Origin: Whitmania pigra
Taxonomy: Eukaryota > Annelida > Clitellata > Hirudinida > Haemopidae
Direction: 5' to 3'
DNA length: 64,000 bases
Assembly: GCA_021613335.1 (NCBI GenBank)
Contig: JAJTWR010000365.1
Span: forward strand, 2,743,501 to 2,807,500
Shown: one piece after another, positions 42,955-56,100 of the stretch
Layout of the letters: every line of letters starts with the position of its first letter
Numbering within the stretch: position 1 is the stretch's first letter
Notes under the pieces: model-generated
Told to the model about the DNA's origin: nothing
Database searches by the model: none
The model's input: the letters and a program-made list of their open reading frames with translations, nothing else
Position numbers and translations under genes: made by a program

Positions 42955-43050
42955 TACTTCAACCATCATTATCATCATTAGCATCATCATTAGCATCGTC
43001 ATCTTTCTCATTGTCATCATCGTCATCGTCATCATCATCAACATCAAAAC
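42955..43050 (+). repeat. ATC-type microsatellite upstream of tetraspanin
   Basis: atc/gtc/agc triplets running to within a few bases of the tetraspanin start codon at 43055. They would form part of its 5' UTR or an in-frame Ile/Val-rich extension. Confidence 0.8.
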
Positions 43051-43054
43051 ATCG

Positions 43055-46000
43055 ATGTTTCGTGGCAAGAATCCTAAGACTATGGAGTTGGTCGAAGCGG
43101 TTGAAATGGTTGACGGAAGGTCGAAGGCTGATTGGTTGGTGAGCAACTGTTTGTCAATCAAAAGGTTCTGCGTCACCTACAACTGTGCCTCTGCCTGCAC
43201 CAAGATATTCCTGGTCGTCGTCAACTTCGCCTTCCTGGTTTGTTGTTTTTTGTTTTTATTTATATTTTATTTTTAAAAACAAAATTAACACAAAGTAATT
43301 TGTTATTATTTTAATCCAATTTCTTAATTGTACATTTTATTTATTTTTTTAATACAATTCAATATTTGTACATTTTATTTTTAATCCAATTTAAGTTTTG
43401 TACGTTGCATTTCTTAATCCAATGTAATATTTGCATAGATTTTTTTATTTATCACAAATAATTTATGTTGTAATAATTAGTAACAATTACAAATTACGTT
43501 ACATACAACGAAGTTAATTTATTTTTAAAATTTACATCATTTTTTTTACTTAACACTGATGGATGATATAAAATAAATAAAATCTCTTTTAGTTTGTTTT
43601 TAAAATAATTTTTGTTTTAAACCTTCAATTTTCAGGGGTTTAAAAAATTTGGGGACTGCTTCAAGAATAATATTTTTAAACATCGTCGTAATCATCATCA
43701 TCATCATCATCATCGTCATCGTCATCGTCATCATCACCATCATTACCACAACCACCACCATCATCATCATCATCATCATCATCATCGTCGTCGTCGAGGT
43801 CAACGGCGCCATCACCATCTCCACCAGATCAGCCTCATCATCATCGTCATGATCGTCACCATCACATCCCATTATCTTTTCCGATGATGTTTGTTCAGAC
43901 AGGACGTAATATGAGAAATATTCAAAGTTGTCAATTTCATCATTTGCGTGCAGTTACGCAGTAATTATGTGAGAAGTAAAAACTGATCTGCAGTCCATTG
44001 TCGACTAAAAATATTCCCAGTTTTTGCAATATTCGCTTCAACTAATATTTTTTTTTAGAATTTCGATGATTGATGAGATTATAAACGTTAATAATAGTAA
44101 ATAATAAGGAGGATGACCTTAATGTCAATGAAAGGTATTATATAAATAAAAGTCGTATTTAAATAAATATTAGTGTTTAAACAAAAATGATGTTTAAAAA
44201 ATAATAACAGTTATACACAATATAATGCTTCAACATTTAAACAAAAATATTATTTAAATAAAAAAATAATATTTAAGCAAAAATTAATATTTAAATAAAA
44301 GGTAATGCTTGGAATTAGAAATAAAATGTTTCCAAATCATCGAAAGTGAGAAGGAATTGCGAAATAATTTCTCTGAATTTCCCAAGGAATCCATGTTTTG
44401 AAATAAAAATAAATTCCAACAAATTCCAATAAATTAACAATAAATTAACAGTAAATGCATATTTACGATCTTTCAAGGAATATAAACAATGTACTTGTTT
44501 TAGAATTAACATCTCAATTCTTTTAAACATTACCTTTAATATTTATTAATTATTATGTAACATTATTTATTATATGACAATGTTAATTATGGAGCAAATT
44601 TTTGCATTATTAACGTGATTGTTGCAAATTTAAGTTTATTATTACAAATATAATTAACATTATTATCTATAACTAAAATTTTTTTTCTTTTTAATAATTA
44701 AAAAGTAAATGTAATTATTATTAACTCCTGGTTATTATAATTATAAATCTTGAAATTTTATATTTTTATAATACTTTTTCCTGTTCTTTTTTACTTGAAA
44801 CTTGACCTTTGACCCTTGAATGAAAGTCCATTGTGAATGTATTTGTCATATATAGTTCATTCGGATGATCCTAGCACGTGACGTGTTCCTCATTAACATA
44901 ATGAGCATATATCATTAACATACTAAGATATCATAGGATGGTCGAGTAAATAAATATTGAACTTTTATAAAAATAATACAAACACAACATTGGCATAATA
45001 AATTTTTTTTTATCAGTCAATTGCTGAGCATCTTCATTCTTTATTAATACTTAAGAAATCTAATTAATACTTAAAAAATCTTTAACAAACTGACATTGGC
45101 ATTTATAATAATTGCCGTTATTAATCTTTATTGAACATTTTTATAATTATTAATAATTAATAATTTTAATATTTTTGCAATAATTATTTTTATATTTTTA
45201 TTTGACCATTCCTGGAGGCTTCATAAATTGTTCCTCATTCAAAAGCCAAAGGTGGCTTTTTGACGAAAATATTTTCTTGGAGTTTTAAATCAATGCGAGT
45301 TATAAGCAGTAATAATTTATAATTTCATCGGTTATTATAATTAAAACAAATAAATCCAGCATTTAATTGACATGATGGACTCGTGTTGCTGATGCGAATC
45401 GACCAATCAGGAAATAGTGCGTAAAAGTAGTTCATTCATAAAAATTTACAACCATTCTTATTTTTCCACTCATTCTTCCTTTCAATGATGCATTTTTTTA
45501 AGTTAAATAAATATTTAAACGCTAAAATATATTTTCAACTTATTTCAATTCTTTTACATTTTGATTTGTTTGAATATATCACGAAAATGATTATTTAATG
45601 TACATACCAGGAAATCAGCGGAAATAAATCATGAAAATATTTCGATTGCTGAAATCCCAGGCACATGGAGTTGCAGGTTGTACACGTGATCCTTACAAGT
45701 TTGTTGTTGTTGCTCAGATCATCTATGATTGGTCGCTCAGATACGCAATATGTTTAGGCTCTACTGAACCACTAATACCACATGGAATTGTTGTTACTAT
45801 TTTTTTTTATAACATTATTATTTTTATTATTTTTGTTTATAATATTATTATTTTTATTATTAATACTTTTGGAAGTAAAAACTTTATTTGATATAAAACT
45901 ACAATTTTTTTATTTAAAAATTTTTAATGAATCAAATATTTCAATAAATCTTTTTAAATAATATTATTAATTATTAATTATTAAATTATTAATTTAAATT

Positions 46001-47582
46001 AAAATTTCCTGATTATTCCACAAATAAATACAAATTAAGCCAACACCAACAATAACAACAATTATTAATAATAATATTAATACTAATAACAACAACAATT
46101 ATTAATAATAATATAAATACTAACAACAACAATAATAATAATAAAAATACCAACAATAATAATAGAATTAATGAAATTGAATAATGAAATGAATCTAATT
46201 TGCATGTAAACATCTGCCAGTGTATTTACTCGTGCCTGATGTGATTATGCAGAAGAGTCTATAGAAGTTTTCATAAAAGGAGATGATTGGTTTAAGCTGG
46301 AGTGGTGAGAGAGTGAATGCAGGTGAGGGGATGTTCTTTCAAATGCTTCACTTCACTTCCTGCTCAGGATGGGGAACCCTTGAGACTCTAAGTTGTGATA
46401 ATGATCTTCAAATTGGGGATGTAACACCCTGTGATGGTGATGCTGAGGACGACAACGACGATGATGATGATGATAATGCTGCTGCTGATGATGATAATGC
46501 GAATGTAGCGAATAGTCCTGAATACACCTTGGTGGTAATGATGATGATGAAGATGATGATGATTATAATACTAATAGGCTGATGTCGAGCTTACCAGACT
46601 GGGAATTATGGTGATGATCTCCATGAATAAATTAATAAATAATGTCCGACTCAGCAGCATGGCAAAGTGGCTCAATTTATGAAGCGCGAAATACGGCGGC
46701 AATGGATTCTCTTGTAATCACCACGATAGAACAAAAATAAACATTTTACACCGAATAAACACGAATAGATATAAAATATTGAATAAAAACAATTCATGCA
46801 AATAAATAGTAACATAATAATAACGTAAATAATTATATTATTATTATATTTTGAATAAGAACGATAACATAAAATATTAACATTATTTTCTACATTAATA
46901 ATATTAATAATATTAATAAATTTTTCTCTGCCTCTCTGAAATATTAATTGATTTAATTTATCGCTCACAAGTGAGTTTTTGTTCTTTGGTCTTCAATCAA
47001 TGGAACTCATGGTCGCCTTATCTGATGTGATCTCAGTCTTCATAGCCATCTTTCAATGATGTTGTTGTTGTGGCAATGCTCTGTAGGATGCTGTGACGAC
47101 GACGACGATGATGATGACGTTTACGATGACGATGACGATGATGATGACGATGAGAATGATGGCGATGATATTGACGTTTACGATGACGATGACGATGATG
47201 ATGACGATGAGAATGATGGCGATGATTTGATGATGATGATGATGATGATGATGTCTTGGCAACAGAGTCTTTGGAATGCATAGGGTGTGGTGATTCATGA
47301 ATGGATCTGATGACGAAACAAACGCCACAATCTCGACTCCTTGATTAGCATTTCCCGAGGAAGACAATTAAACAAACTCGGCTCTAAATCACGTGACACG
47401 CATCATTTATGACGTCACGTTCCTTTTTATACTGCTGGCCTTTCATGCCCTTTTGACGTTCCATTCCTCGATGACTCGCTATGGTGGTGCTGATATTGGT
47501 GCTGGATATGATGATGATGATGATAATGATGATAATGATGAGGAGGAGGAGGAGGAGGAGGAGGAGGAGGAGGAGGAGGAGG

Positions 47583-47622
<40 letters not shown>

Positions 47623-47791
47623 GGATGATGAGTGATGATGATGATATGATGATGATGATGATGGATGATGATGATGATGATGATGATGATAATGATGATA
47701 ATGATGATGAGGAGGAGGAGGAGGGACGAGGAGGAGGAGGCGGAGGAGGAGGAGGAGGAGGAGGAGGAGGAGGAGATGATGATGATGATGC

Positions 47792-47844
<53 letters not shown>

Positions 47845-48487
47845 GCTGATGCTGCTGATGATGCTGATGATGATGATTCTGCTGATGATGCGCCTGAGGA
47901 TGCTGAGGCGGCGGAGGAGGAGGAGGAGGCGGAGGAGGATGAGGCTTGATGCTGCTGCTGCTCTGCTGCTGATGATGATGCTGCTGCTGATGCTGCTGCT
48001 GATGCTGGCTGCTGCTGCTGATGCTGCTGCTGCTGATGCTGATGATGCTGCTAATGCTGATAATGATGAGGGCCCGGCGGCGGCGGCGGCGGAGCGGCGG
48101 CGGCGCTGCTGATGCTGCTGCTGGGATGCTGATGCTGATGCTGCTGATGCTGCTGCATGCTCTAGGATGACTGCTGCTGCGCTGCTGCTGCTGCTGCTGC
48201 TGCTGCTGATGCTCCTGCTGATCCTGCTGATAGCGGCGGCGGCGGCGGCGGCGGAGGCGGCTGATGCTGCGGCTGCTGCCTGACTGCTGCTGCTGATGCT
48301 GCTGCTGCTGATGATGATGCTGCTGCTGCTGCTGGCTGCTGCTCTGCTGATGCTGGCTGCTGCCTGCTGCTGCTCCTGCTGGCTCCTGATGCGGCGCGGA
48401 GCGGCGGCGGCGGAGGCGGCGGCGGCTCTAGCTGCGATGATGATGCTGCGGCTGCTGCTGGCTGCTGCTGATGCTGCTGATCTGCTG

Positions 48488-48518
<31 letters not shown>

Positions 48519-49032
48519 ATGATGCTCTATGCTGCGGCTGATGATGCTGTGCCTGCTGCTGCTGCTGCGTATGCTAGCGGCGAGGCTGCGGCGGCGGCGG
48601 CGGCGGAGGAGGCGGCGGCGGCGGCGGCTGCTGCGGCTGCTGCTGCTGATGGCTGCTGATGATGCTGCTGCTTGTGCATGCTGATGCTGCTGCCTGCTGC
48701 TGCTGGCTGATGCTGCTGCTGCTGCTGGCTGCTGCTGCGGCTCTGATGCTCCTGCCTGAGGAGGCGGCGGCGGCGGAGCGGCGGCGGCGGCGAGCGGCGG
48801 CGGAGTCGGCGGCGGCGGCGAGCTGCTGCTGATGCTGCTGGCTCTCTGCTGATGATGATGATGCTGCTGATGATGCTGCTGATGCTGCTGATGCTGCTGA
48901 TGCTGCTGCTGATAATGCTGATCCTGCCTGCTGCTGCGGCGGCGGCGGCGGCGGCGGCGGCGCGGCGGCGGCGGCGGCGGCGGCGCGGCGGCTGCTGCTG
49001 CTGCTGCTGATGCTGCTGATGGCTGCTGATGC

Positions 49033-49065
<33 letters not shown>

Positions 49066-49699
49066 GCTGCTGCTGCTGCTGACTGCTGCTGATGCTCCTG
49101 CTGATGCTGCTGCGGCGGGAGGCGGCGGCGGCGGACGGCGGAGGCGCGAGGCGGAGGCTGCTGCTGATGCTGCTGATGCTGCTGCTGCTGCTGCTGATGC
49201 TGCTGCTGCTGCTGCTGATGATGCTGCTTGATGCTGCTGCTCCTGCTGCTCCTGCATGCGGCGGCGGCGGCGGGCGGCGGCGCGGCGGCGGCGGATGCTT
49301 GCTGCTGCTGCTGCTGCATGCTGCTGCTGCTGCTGCTGCATGCTGCTGCTGCTGCATGCTGCTGCTGCTGATGCTGCTGCTGCTGCCTGCTGCTGCTGCT
49401 GCTGTGATGGCTGCTCCTGCTGCTCCTGCTGCGGCGGCGGAGGCGGCGCGGCGAGCGGCGGCGGAGGCGGCGCTGCGGAGCTGCTCTGCTGCTGATGCTC
49501 TGCTGCTGCTGCTGCCTGCTGCTGCTGATGCTGCTGCCGACTGCTGCTGCTCTGGCTGCTGCTGCTGCTGCTTGCTGATGACTGCTGCTGCTGATGCTGC
49601 TCTCCCTGCTGCTCCGGCATAGGAGGCCGGGGCGGCGGCGGAGGAGGAGGCGGCGGCGGCGGCGGCGGCGGCGATGCTGCTGCTGCTGCTGCTGCTGCG

Positions 49700-49732
<33 letters not shown>

Positions 49733-50453
49733 TGCTGCTGCTTGCTGATGCTGCTGATGCTGCTGATGCTGCTGCTCCTGCTGCTGCTGCGGCGCCGGCG
49801 GCGGCGGCGGCGGCGGAGGATGCTGCTGCTCTGCTGCTGCTGATGCTGCTGCTGCTGCTGCTGCTGGCTGATGCTGCTGCTGCTGCTGCTGCTGCTGGCG
49901 GCTGATGCTGCTGCTGCTGCTGCGCGGCGGAGCGGCGGCGGCGGCGGCGGCGGAGGCGGCGGCGGCGGCGCGGCGGCGGCGGCAGGCTGATGCTGCTGCT
50001 GCTGCTCTGCTGCTGCTGCCATGCTGCTGCTGCTGCTGAGGCGGCGGCGGCGGCGGCGGCGGACGGCGGCCTGCTGCTGCTGCATGCTGTGCTGCTGCTG
50101 CTGATGCTGCGGCTGCGGCGGCGGCGGCGCGGCGGCGGCGGCGGCGGCAGGCGGCGGCTGCTGGCTGCTGCTGATGCTGATGCTGATGCGCCGCCGCCGC
50201 CGCCCCGCCGAGCCGCCGACGCCGACGCTGCTGCTGCTGCTGCTGCGCTGCTGCTGCTGCTGCTGCCTGCTGCTGCGCTGCTGGTGGTGCTGCTGCTGCT
50301 GCATGCTGCTGCCTGCTGCTGATGCTGCTGCTGTGATGACTGCTGCGGCGGCGGCGGCGGCGGACGGCGGGCGGCGGCGGAGGCGGAGGCGCTGCTGATG
50401 CTGCTGGTGGTGCGCTGCTGCTGATGCTGCTGCTGATGCTGATGCTGCTGATG

Positions 50454-50490
<37 letters not shown>

Positions 50491-51124
50491 GGCGGGCGGC
50501 GGAGGCGGCGGCGGCGGAGGAGGATGATGCTGCTGCTGATGCTGACGTCCAATTTTTCCCTCAAATAATTTAAAATGCAACGTTATATTATTCTATTGAG
50601 CCATCATAAAATATTATTATTAATATCGCATTTATTATTTTCATCTTTTTTATTATTACTATTATTATTGTTGTTATTGTTGCCGCTGTTGTTTGGCGCA
50701 ATTTAATCTGTTTTATGCAAATGACTTGAAGCATGTTGAGTCATTTGAACGTTGATTGGTGGAGGTTTGAACACGTCACAGGTCACATGGCGTGGCGATG
50801 ACATTTTACTTCTTGAGATATGAATCTTTAATCTAATTTATTTCGTTCACTGAAGAGGTTCTTGAAATAAATAATAATAATGAAATAATAACAATAAATT
50901 AAACAAATATCCATTGATATTTACTTTTGCTTGCAAATAACGCTAATTTAATTTAATGAGCAGTTTTTATTCAGCATACCTTAATATCATCATCATTGTC
51001 AAATCAGATCATTATCATCATAAATATGACCTTTTAGCAGTATATCCTTATTGGATTTTATAAGATGTAGTAGCTTAAATACCTATTATTAACGTAATAT
51101 TAAATGTTGTCACAATTTTTTTTA

Positions 51125-51158
<34 letters not shown>

Positions 51159-51673
51159 GTTGTTGTTGTTGCTGCTATTGCTGTTGTTGTTGTTATTGTT
51201 GTGTGGTTGTTGTTATTTTTGTTTTTTATTGTTGTTGCTGCTGTTATTATTCATAACAGAGATGGGGATGGTGCTTAGACACGTCTGGTCATGTGACTCA
51301 TGAGAAGTGCCGCCCATCGAGCATTCATCATCGTTATCTTCCTCCTCCATCGCATAATTTCCTGCGAATAAACGATCCACTTCTCTGCAAGCGATTTGTC
51401 ACTTCCCTCTCAATGAAGAAACAAAAGCCTTTCAATGAGGTTGTCCATGTCATCGACAGTTTCAATCACCTCTGCTGCGAGGTTCAATCACACCTCATCG
51501 TGGAGACAGAAAGTGTCGCTTGACGTCACAGATGTAGCATGAAAAGTGGATTTAATTTGGAATTTTTAACAAAGTGCCCTTTAATGTGCTCCATGCGAAT
51601 GCTTAAGTGAAGAGACGTCTCTATCGACCTTATTTCCATCACCATGATCACCATCATCATCATCATCAACATC

Positions 51674-51705
<32 letters not shown>

Positions 51706-53105
51706 CAACATCATCATCATCATCATCACCATCATCAACGATGCTGTCATTATCACTGTCATCGTCGTCATCATCTCTATTGTCATCATCATCACAATCG
51801 TCACCTTCTTCACCATAATATCTGAAGTCAATGAGGAAGCATTTGTCTGCCCATAAATCAAAAAGTGTTTGTTTTCACTAGATTGATAAATAAAGTTGAA
51901 AATATTTTTCGGACGAAAAAAAGAAAAATACTTTCAAGTCACATGCACGCGCACAAACACACATCGTCTGACGTCATTTCCTCTTTATCCATTAATGGTT
52001 GAGGTTCATCTTCTTCAGAAGAGTTCTATTTTTAAGACAAAAAAAAATACTCATAACGTTATTAATTAATATTAATTATAATAAATAATTGTTAATGACA
52101 ACAATAATATTAATGGTAAAAATTAATAACGATAACAACCAATAATTGCAGTATTCGAATGTAAATTTTTTAAAATTAGTTCTATGTAAAATATTTCCTT
52201 CAATTTAAATGCCATTTACTGTGAGTTTATTATTAATGGAATTAACAGAAGATTTATCGCCAATAGATTTATAATTTTGAAATATTTGAATATTCATTTT
52301 TAATTTACTTTAATTATATTATTTTATGCTTATACAATAACTGCACTCTAATTGTTTTAGAAAATTATTATTTTTATTATTAAAGATTCATTTTCTATTC
52401 TGAATTTATTTCCTAATTTGAATTTATTGGAAAGTACAGAAAAGAAGAAATATGTTACATTGGTTCGTAAATCTTGTCGGTTGTTGGCAGGTCATTCGAT
52501 GTGGTCAATGTTTAATTTGTAATTTATTTAATGGTTATTATTAATTTATTTTAACATTTATTGTTATATTGATAATTTACTTTAATATTTATTATTAAAT
52601 TAGAAATTCTGGTAATATATTTTTATTATAATTAATGTTAAATTAAAATTTAATTCACTATTTTTACTATTGTTGTTATTAATTTATAATTTATTTTAAT
52701 ACTTATATTACGACGACCATGATGATGATGATGACGATGATGATGATGATGATATTTTCATGCAATTTAAATTAAAAATGTATTTGCACTAACAAATATA
52801 GTGAATATGAAATCGCCTCTATAACGGGAGATTCGTGATGTAACTTTAAAATGTGAGTTAATACTAATTTGAATTAAACATTAAAAAAGAGGATTAAAAA
52901 AAAATCGAAATAAATGAAAAATATTTTAAAAGTCTAAAGTATTTCAAATATTTTGAAATAAAAGCAAACATTACAGCAAAAAATGAATGTTTTAAAATCC
53001 ACTTAAAAAGTCAAAAGCTAATTCAGTGTTTCCTACTTCATCGGGAAGAACTGACCACAATATAACTAGATGTTGATGACGACGACGATGACGGTGACCT
53101 CGATG

Positions 53106-53137
<32 letters not shown>

Positions 53138-56100
53138 GATGACGATGGCAATGATGATGGTGGCTCTGAAACTCTTCTTATAATTGATCTCCTGTAGATT
53201 TCACGCAATCACGGAATTTTATTCTTAAATCCTTGCAATGTCACTTACATTTTTATGACGTCACAAATTATTGGCTTTCAATGAATTAATGTTAATGTTA
53301 ATTAATATTAAGGTTGATTAATATCAATTTTAATTAATATTGATGTTTAGTGTCTGTGATGCTTTGCGATACGTAATTAAACTGCATTTGCTGTAAGTAT
53401 TAAAAATAATAATAATTAATGTTAAAAATTAATAAAATGTCGAAAGACGATTTATTGAATAGTTGTATTTTCACATGAACATTGATTATGCCATTTCAGA
53501 CATTAGTTGAGAAAATTTAAATTTCAAAGACTTTAATTCCAAGATTTTCAAAACGTTTTGAACGACCACCATTTAAGTCAAAAAGGCCGAGATTTATAAA
53601 ATATTAAAATAAAATATATAATATAAAAAAATGTATTTGTATAAAAATAAAATATATAATATAAAAAAATGTATTTGTATAAAAATAAAATATATAATAT
53701 AAAAAATGTATTTGTATAAAAATAAAATATATAATATAAAAAATGTATTTGTATAAAAATAAAATATATATATAAAAAATGTATTTGTATAAAAATAAAA
53801 TATATATATAAAAAAAATGTATTTGTATAAAAATAAAATATATAATATAAAAAATGTATTTGTATAAAAATAAAATATATAATATAAAAACAAAGAGTCA
53901 TATTTACCCACTGCACGTGGCTCTCTGCAGCAGTTCTTTTACTCTGAACCTGCTCCCAGAAAAATCCCAAAAAAAATTAAAAAATAATAATTTCTCTGTT
54001 CGAGACCCCTGTGCAAACGACACAACTCGGCCATGACAGATACATCTTGTCTTTTCTAAATTAAATAACAATATCAGAAGGAACAACTACCGTCTTTTGC
54101 AACGGATTTTAATAAATAATAAATATCATTCTTTTTCTAAATAACTGATAAACTCTTAAACTTATTCGTTATTTTCGCACCAGATGTCAGGATGGTTGCT
54201 ACTGGGGCTGGGGGCGTGGCTGCACCTGTCGAGAGAATATTTGTTCTTCAGCATTCTCTTGAAGGACAACCTCATGAACCCAATTCTGGCATTGGACAGA
54301 ATCTCCACGTCCCTCGTCCTGATTGGCTGCTTCATTGTCGTTCTCAGCTTTCTTGGTTGCTGTGGAGCCTGCACTGACAGTGTTTGTTTCCTGACATTCG
54401 TACGTTCTTCTTCTTATTGTTGTTGTTGTTGTGAAGTTTCGACTTGGAATCAATTTTCAAATTTTATTTATTTGCATTTTATTTTATTACTTTTTAATTT
54501 TTTGTCTCAGTATGTTTAAACTGACTAGAGTTCACTTTTAAACGTTTAGTTTGAAATTCAAGAAACAAATATCAAATGGATTGTTGTGTAATTTAAAAAT
54601 AAATTACCAAAAACTTCCGCTTTTTGAGTAAGGAAAAGTGAGTCATTATTTGACATCAAATATTTGAATGTTTGTGCCTCTTGAAGAGATTCTTCTTGCA
54701 AACAACTTTCTTGGAACAACTTGGAACAACTTTCCACATTCTGGAGTGCTGGAGGGACGTGTTGGATGAGTGTTTCCATTTGGATGAAATCTTTCGTGGA
54801 AGGATGGAAAACGAATAAAAGATGATTGGATCGTCTTTGTTTGTTGAGAAGTATTGAGAAACTTGTTACAATTTTTGAGCAGATGTTGTGCAGTGAGATT
54901 AGAAAAATGACTGATAAATAAGTTGTAATTTAGATATTTGTTTATAATTTTAATAAGTTATTATTTATTTATAATTTCAACGATTTGTTATTTGTTTTAT
55001 CAATTAGCTTCAATGACTTATTATTTGCTTACAATTACAATAACTCAGTTATTACACTGCATGATGGGCATTGATTTAATAACTCTTCACTTAAACTCTC
55101 AAAGCTGGGCAGTCCACATTGAAAGATCTAATAAAATATTTTAAAAAAATTAAACATTTAACAAAAGTTAAATTTTACTAATTCAAGTACGCCTTCCTGC
55201 TCCTGATAACGATCGCCCTCCAAATAACACTGGCTGCTTTGGCACCATCGTTCCAGCAAAAGGTAGGATTTGAAGATTAACACTTGAAATTGCTTCAATA
55301 AAAGTTTCTTAAACTGATGTCATCAGTCATGATCTGGGTTCAAATCCTGAAGAGACCAAAAATTGTTTGATTGGATGATGATTGGATAATCCTTCCTCCT
55401 ATTTTGCTCGAATTTCGTCGAATTATTTTCACAGCTTCATTTCGAATATATCTTGTAACTTTTTATGAGTAGTTCATCAGTGGCTTATCAGATGATGTGT
55501 TACATCGTGTAAAAAAATTACAGTAATAAATTTTATTATTAAATGATAATAAGAAAACATCGAATTAACCTAATTAAAGAATATTTGTGACCTGTGTTTG
55601 AAAGCGGTTGTTTTTGAAGTAAATGTGAAGAATTTGCTGAAAGAATGAATTCAAAAAGTAAAATATCAAATTAATTATAAAAAATTAATAATTTTAATGT
55701 CCAAAAGTAATTTCAATTACATTACAAAGGAAAAGACATTTGAGTTTAATTGAAATAAATGGCTGTTAAAAAACGACGAAATAACAAGATATTAAAAAAA
55801 CAAAGATGTAAAATATAAAACAATATTCATAATTTATGTAATTTATTTTAATTTATTCCAATCATGATGTGATGGCGTAAGTGTAAAATGCAAATAACAC
55901 GTGAAAATTTAAACATTAAATTTAATTTTATTTACAATATAAAAATGCTAACAAGAGCATAATAATTATTATAATTATAATAACATTATTATTATATTTA
56001 TTGTATAATGTGTTGTAATAATTGTTACTATTAACCACAATAACATTAGCAAGAACTTTATTATTATTGTAGTAACAAATAGTATTTATTAATTATAATA

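Noticed and set aside
48162..50564. 800-codon open frame on the complement (and a 668-codon frame overlapping it)
   Set aside because: Composition is only Gln/Ser/Ala/Arg/Pro/Leu runs dictated by GCT/GCG triplets, several frames are open at once, and there is no non-repetitive domain. It is the shadow of a repeat array.
51293..51523. 76-codon frame starting MTHEKCRPSSIHHRY
   Set aside because: It lies inside tetraspanin intron 1, has no recognised domain and no nearby splice partner.
53578..53970. 130-codon Tyr/Ile/Phe-rich frame on the complement
   Set aside because: It is a translation of the 38-bp minisatellite; the amino-acid repeat follows the DNA unit.
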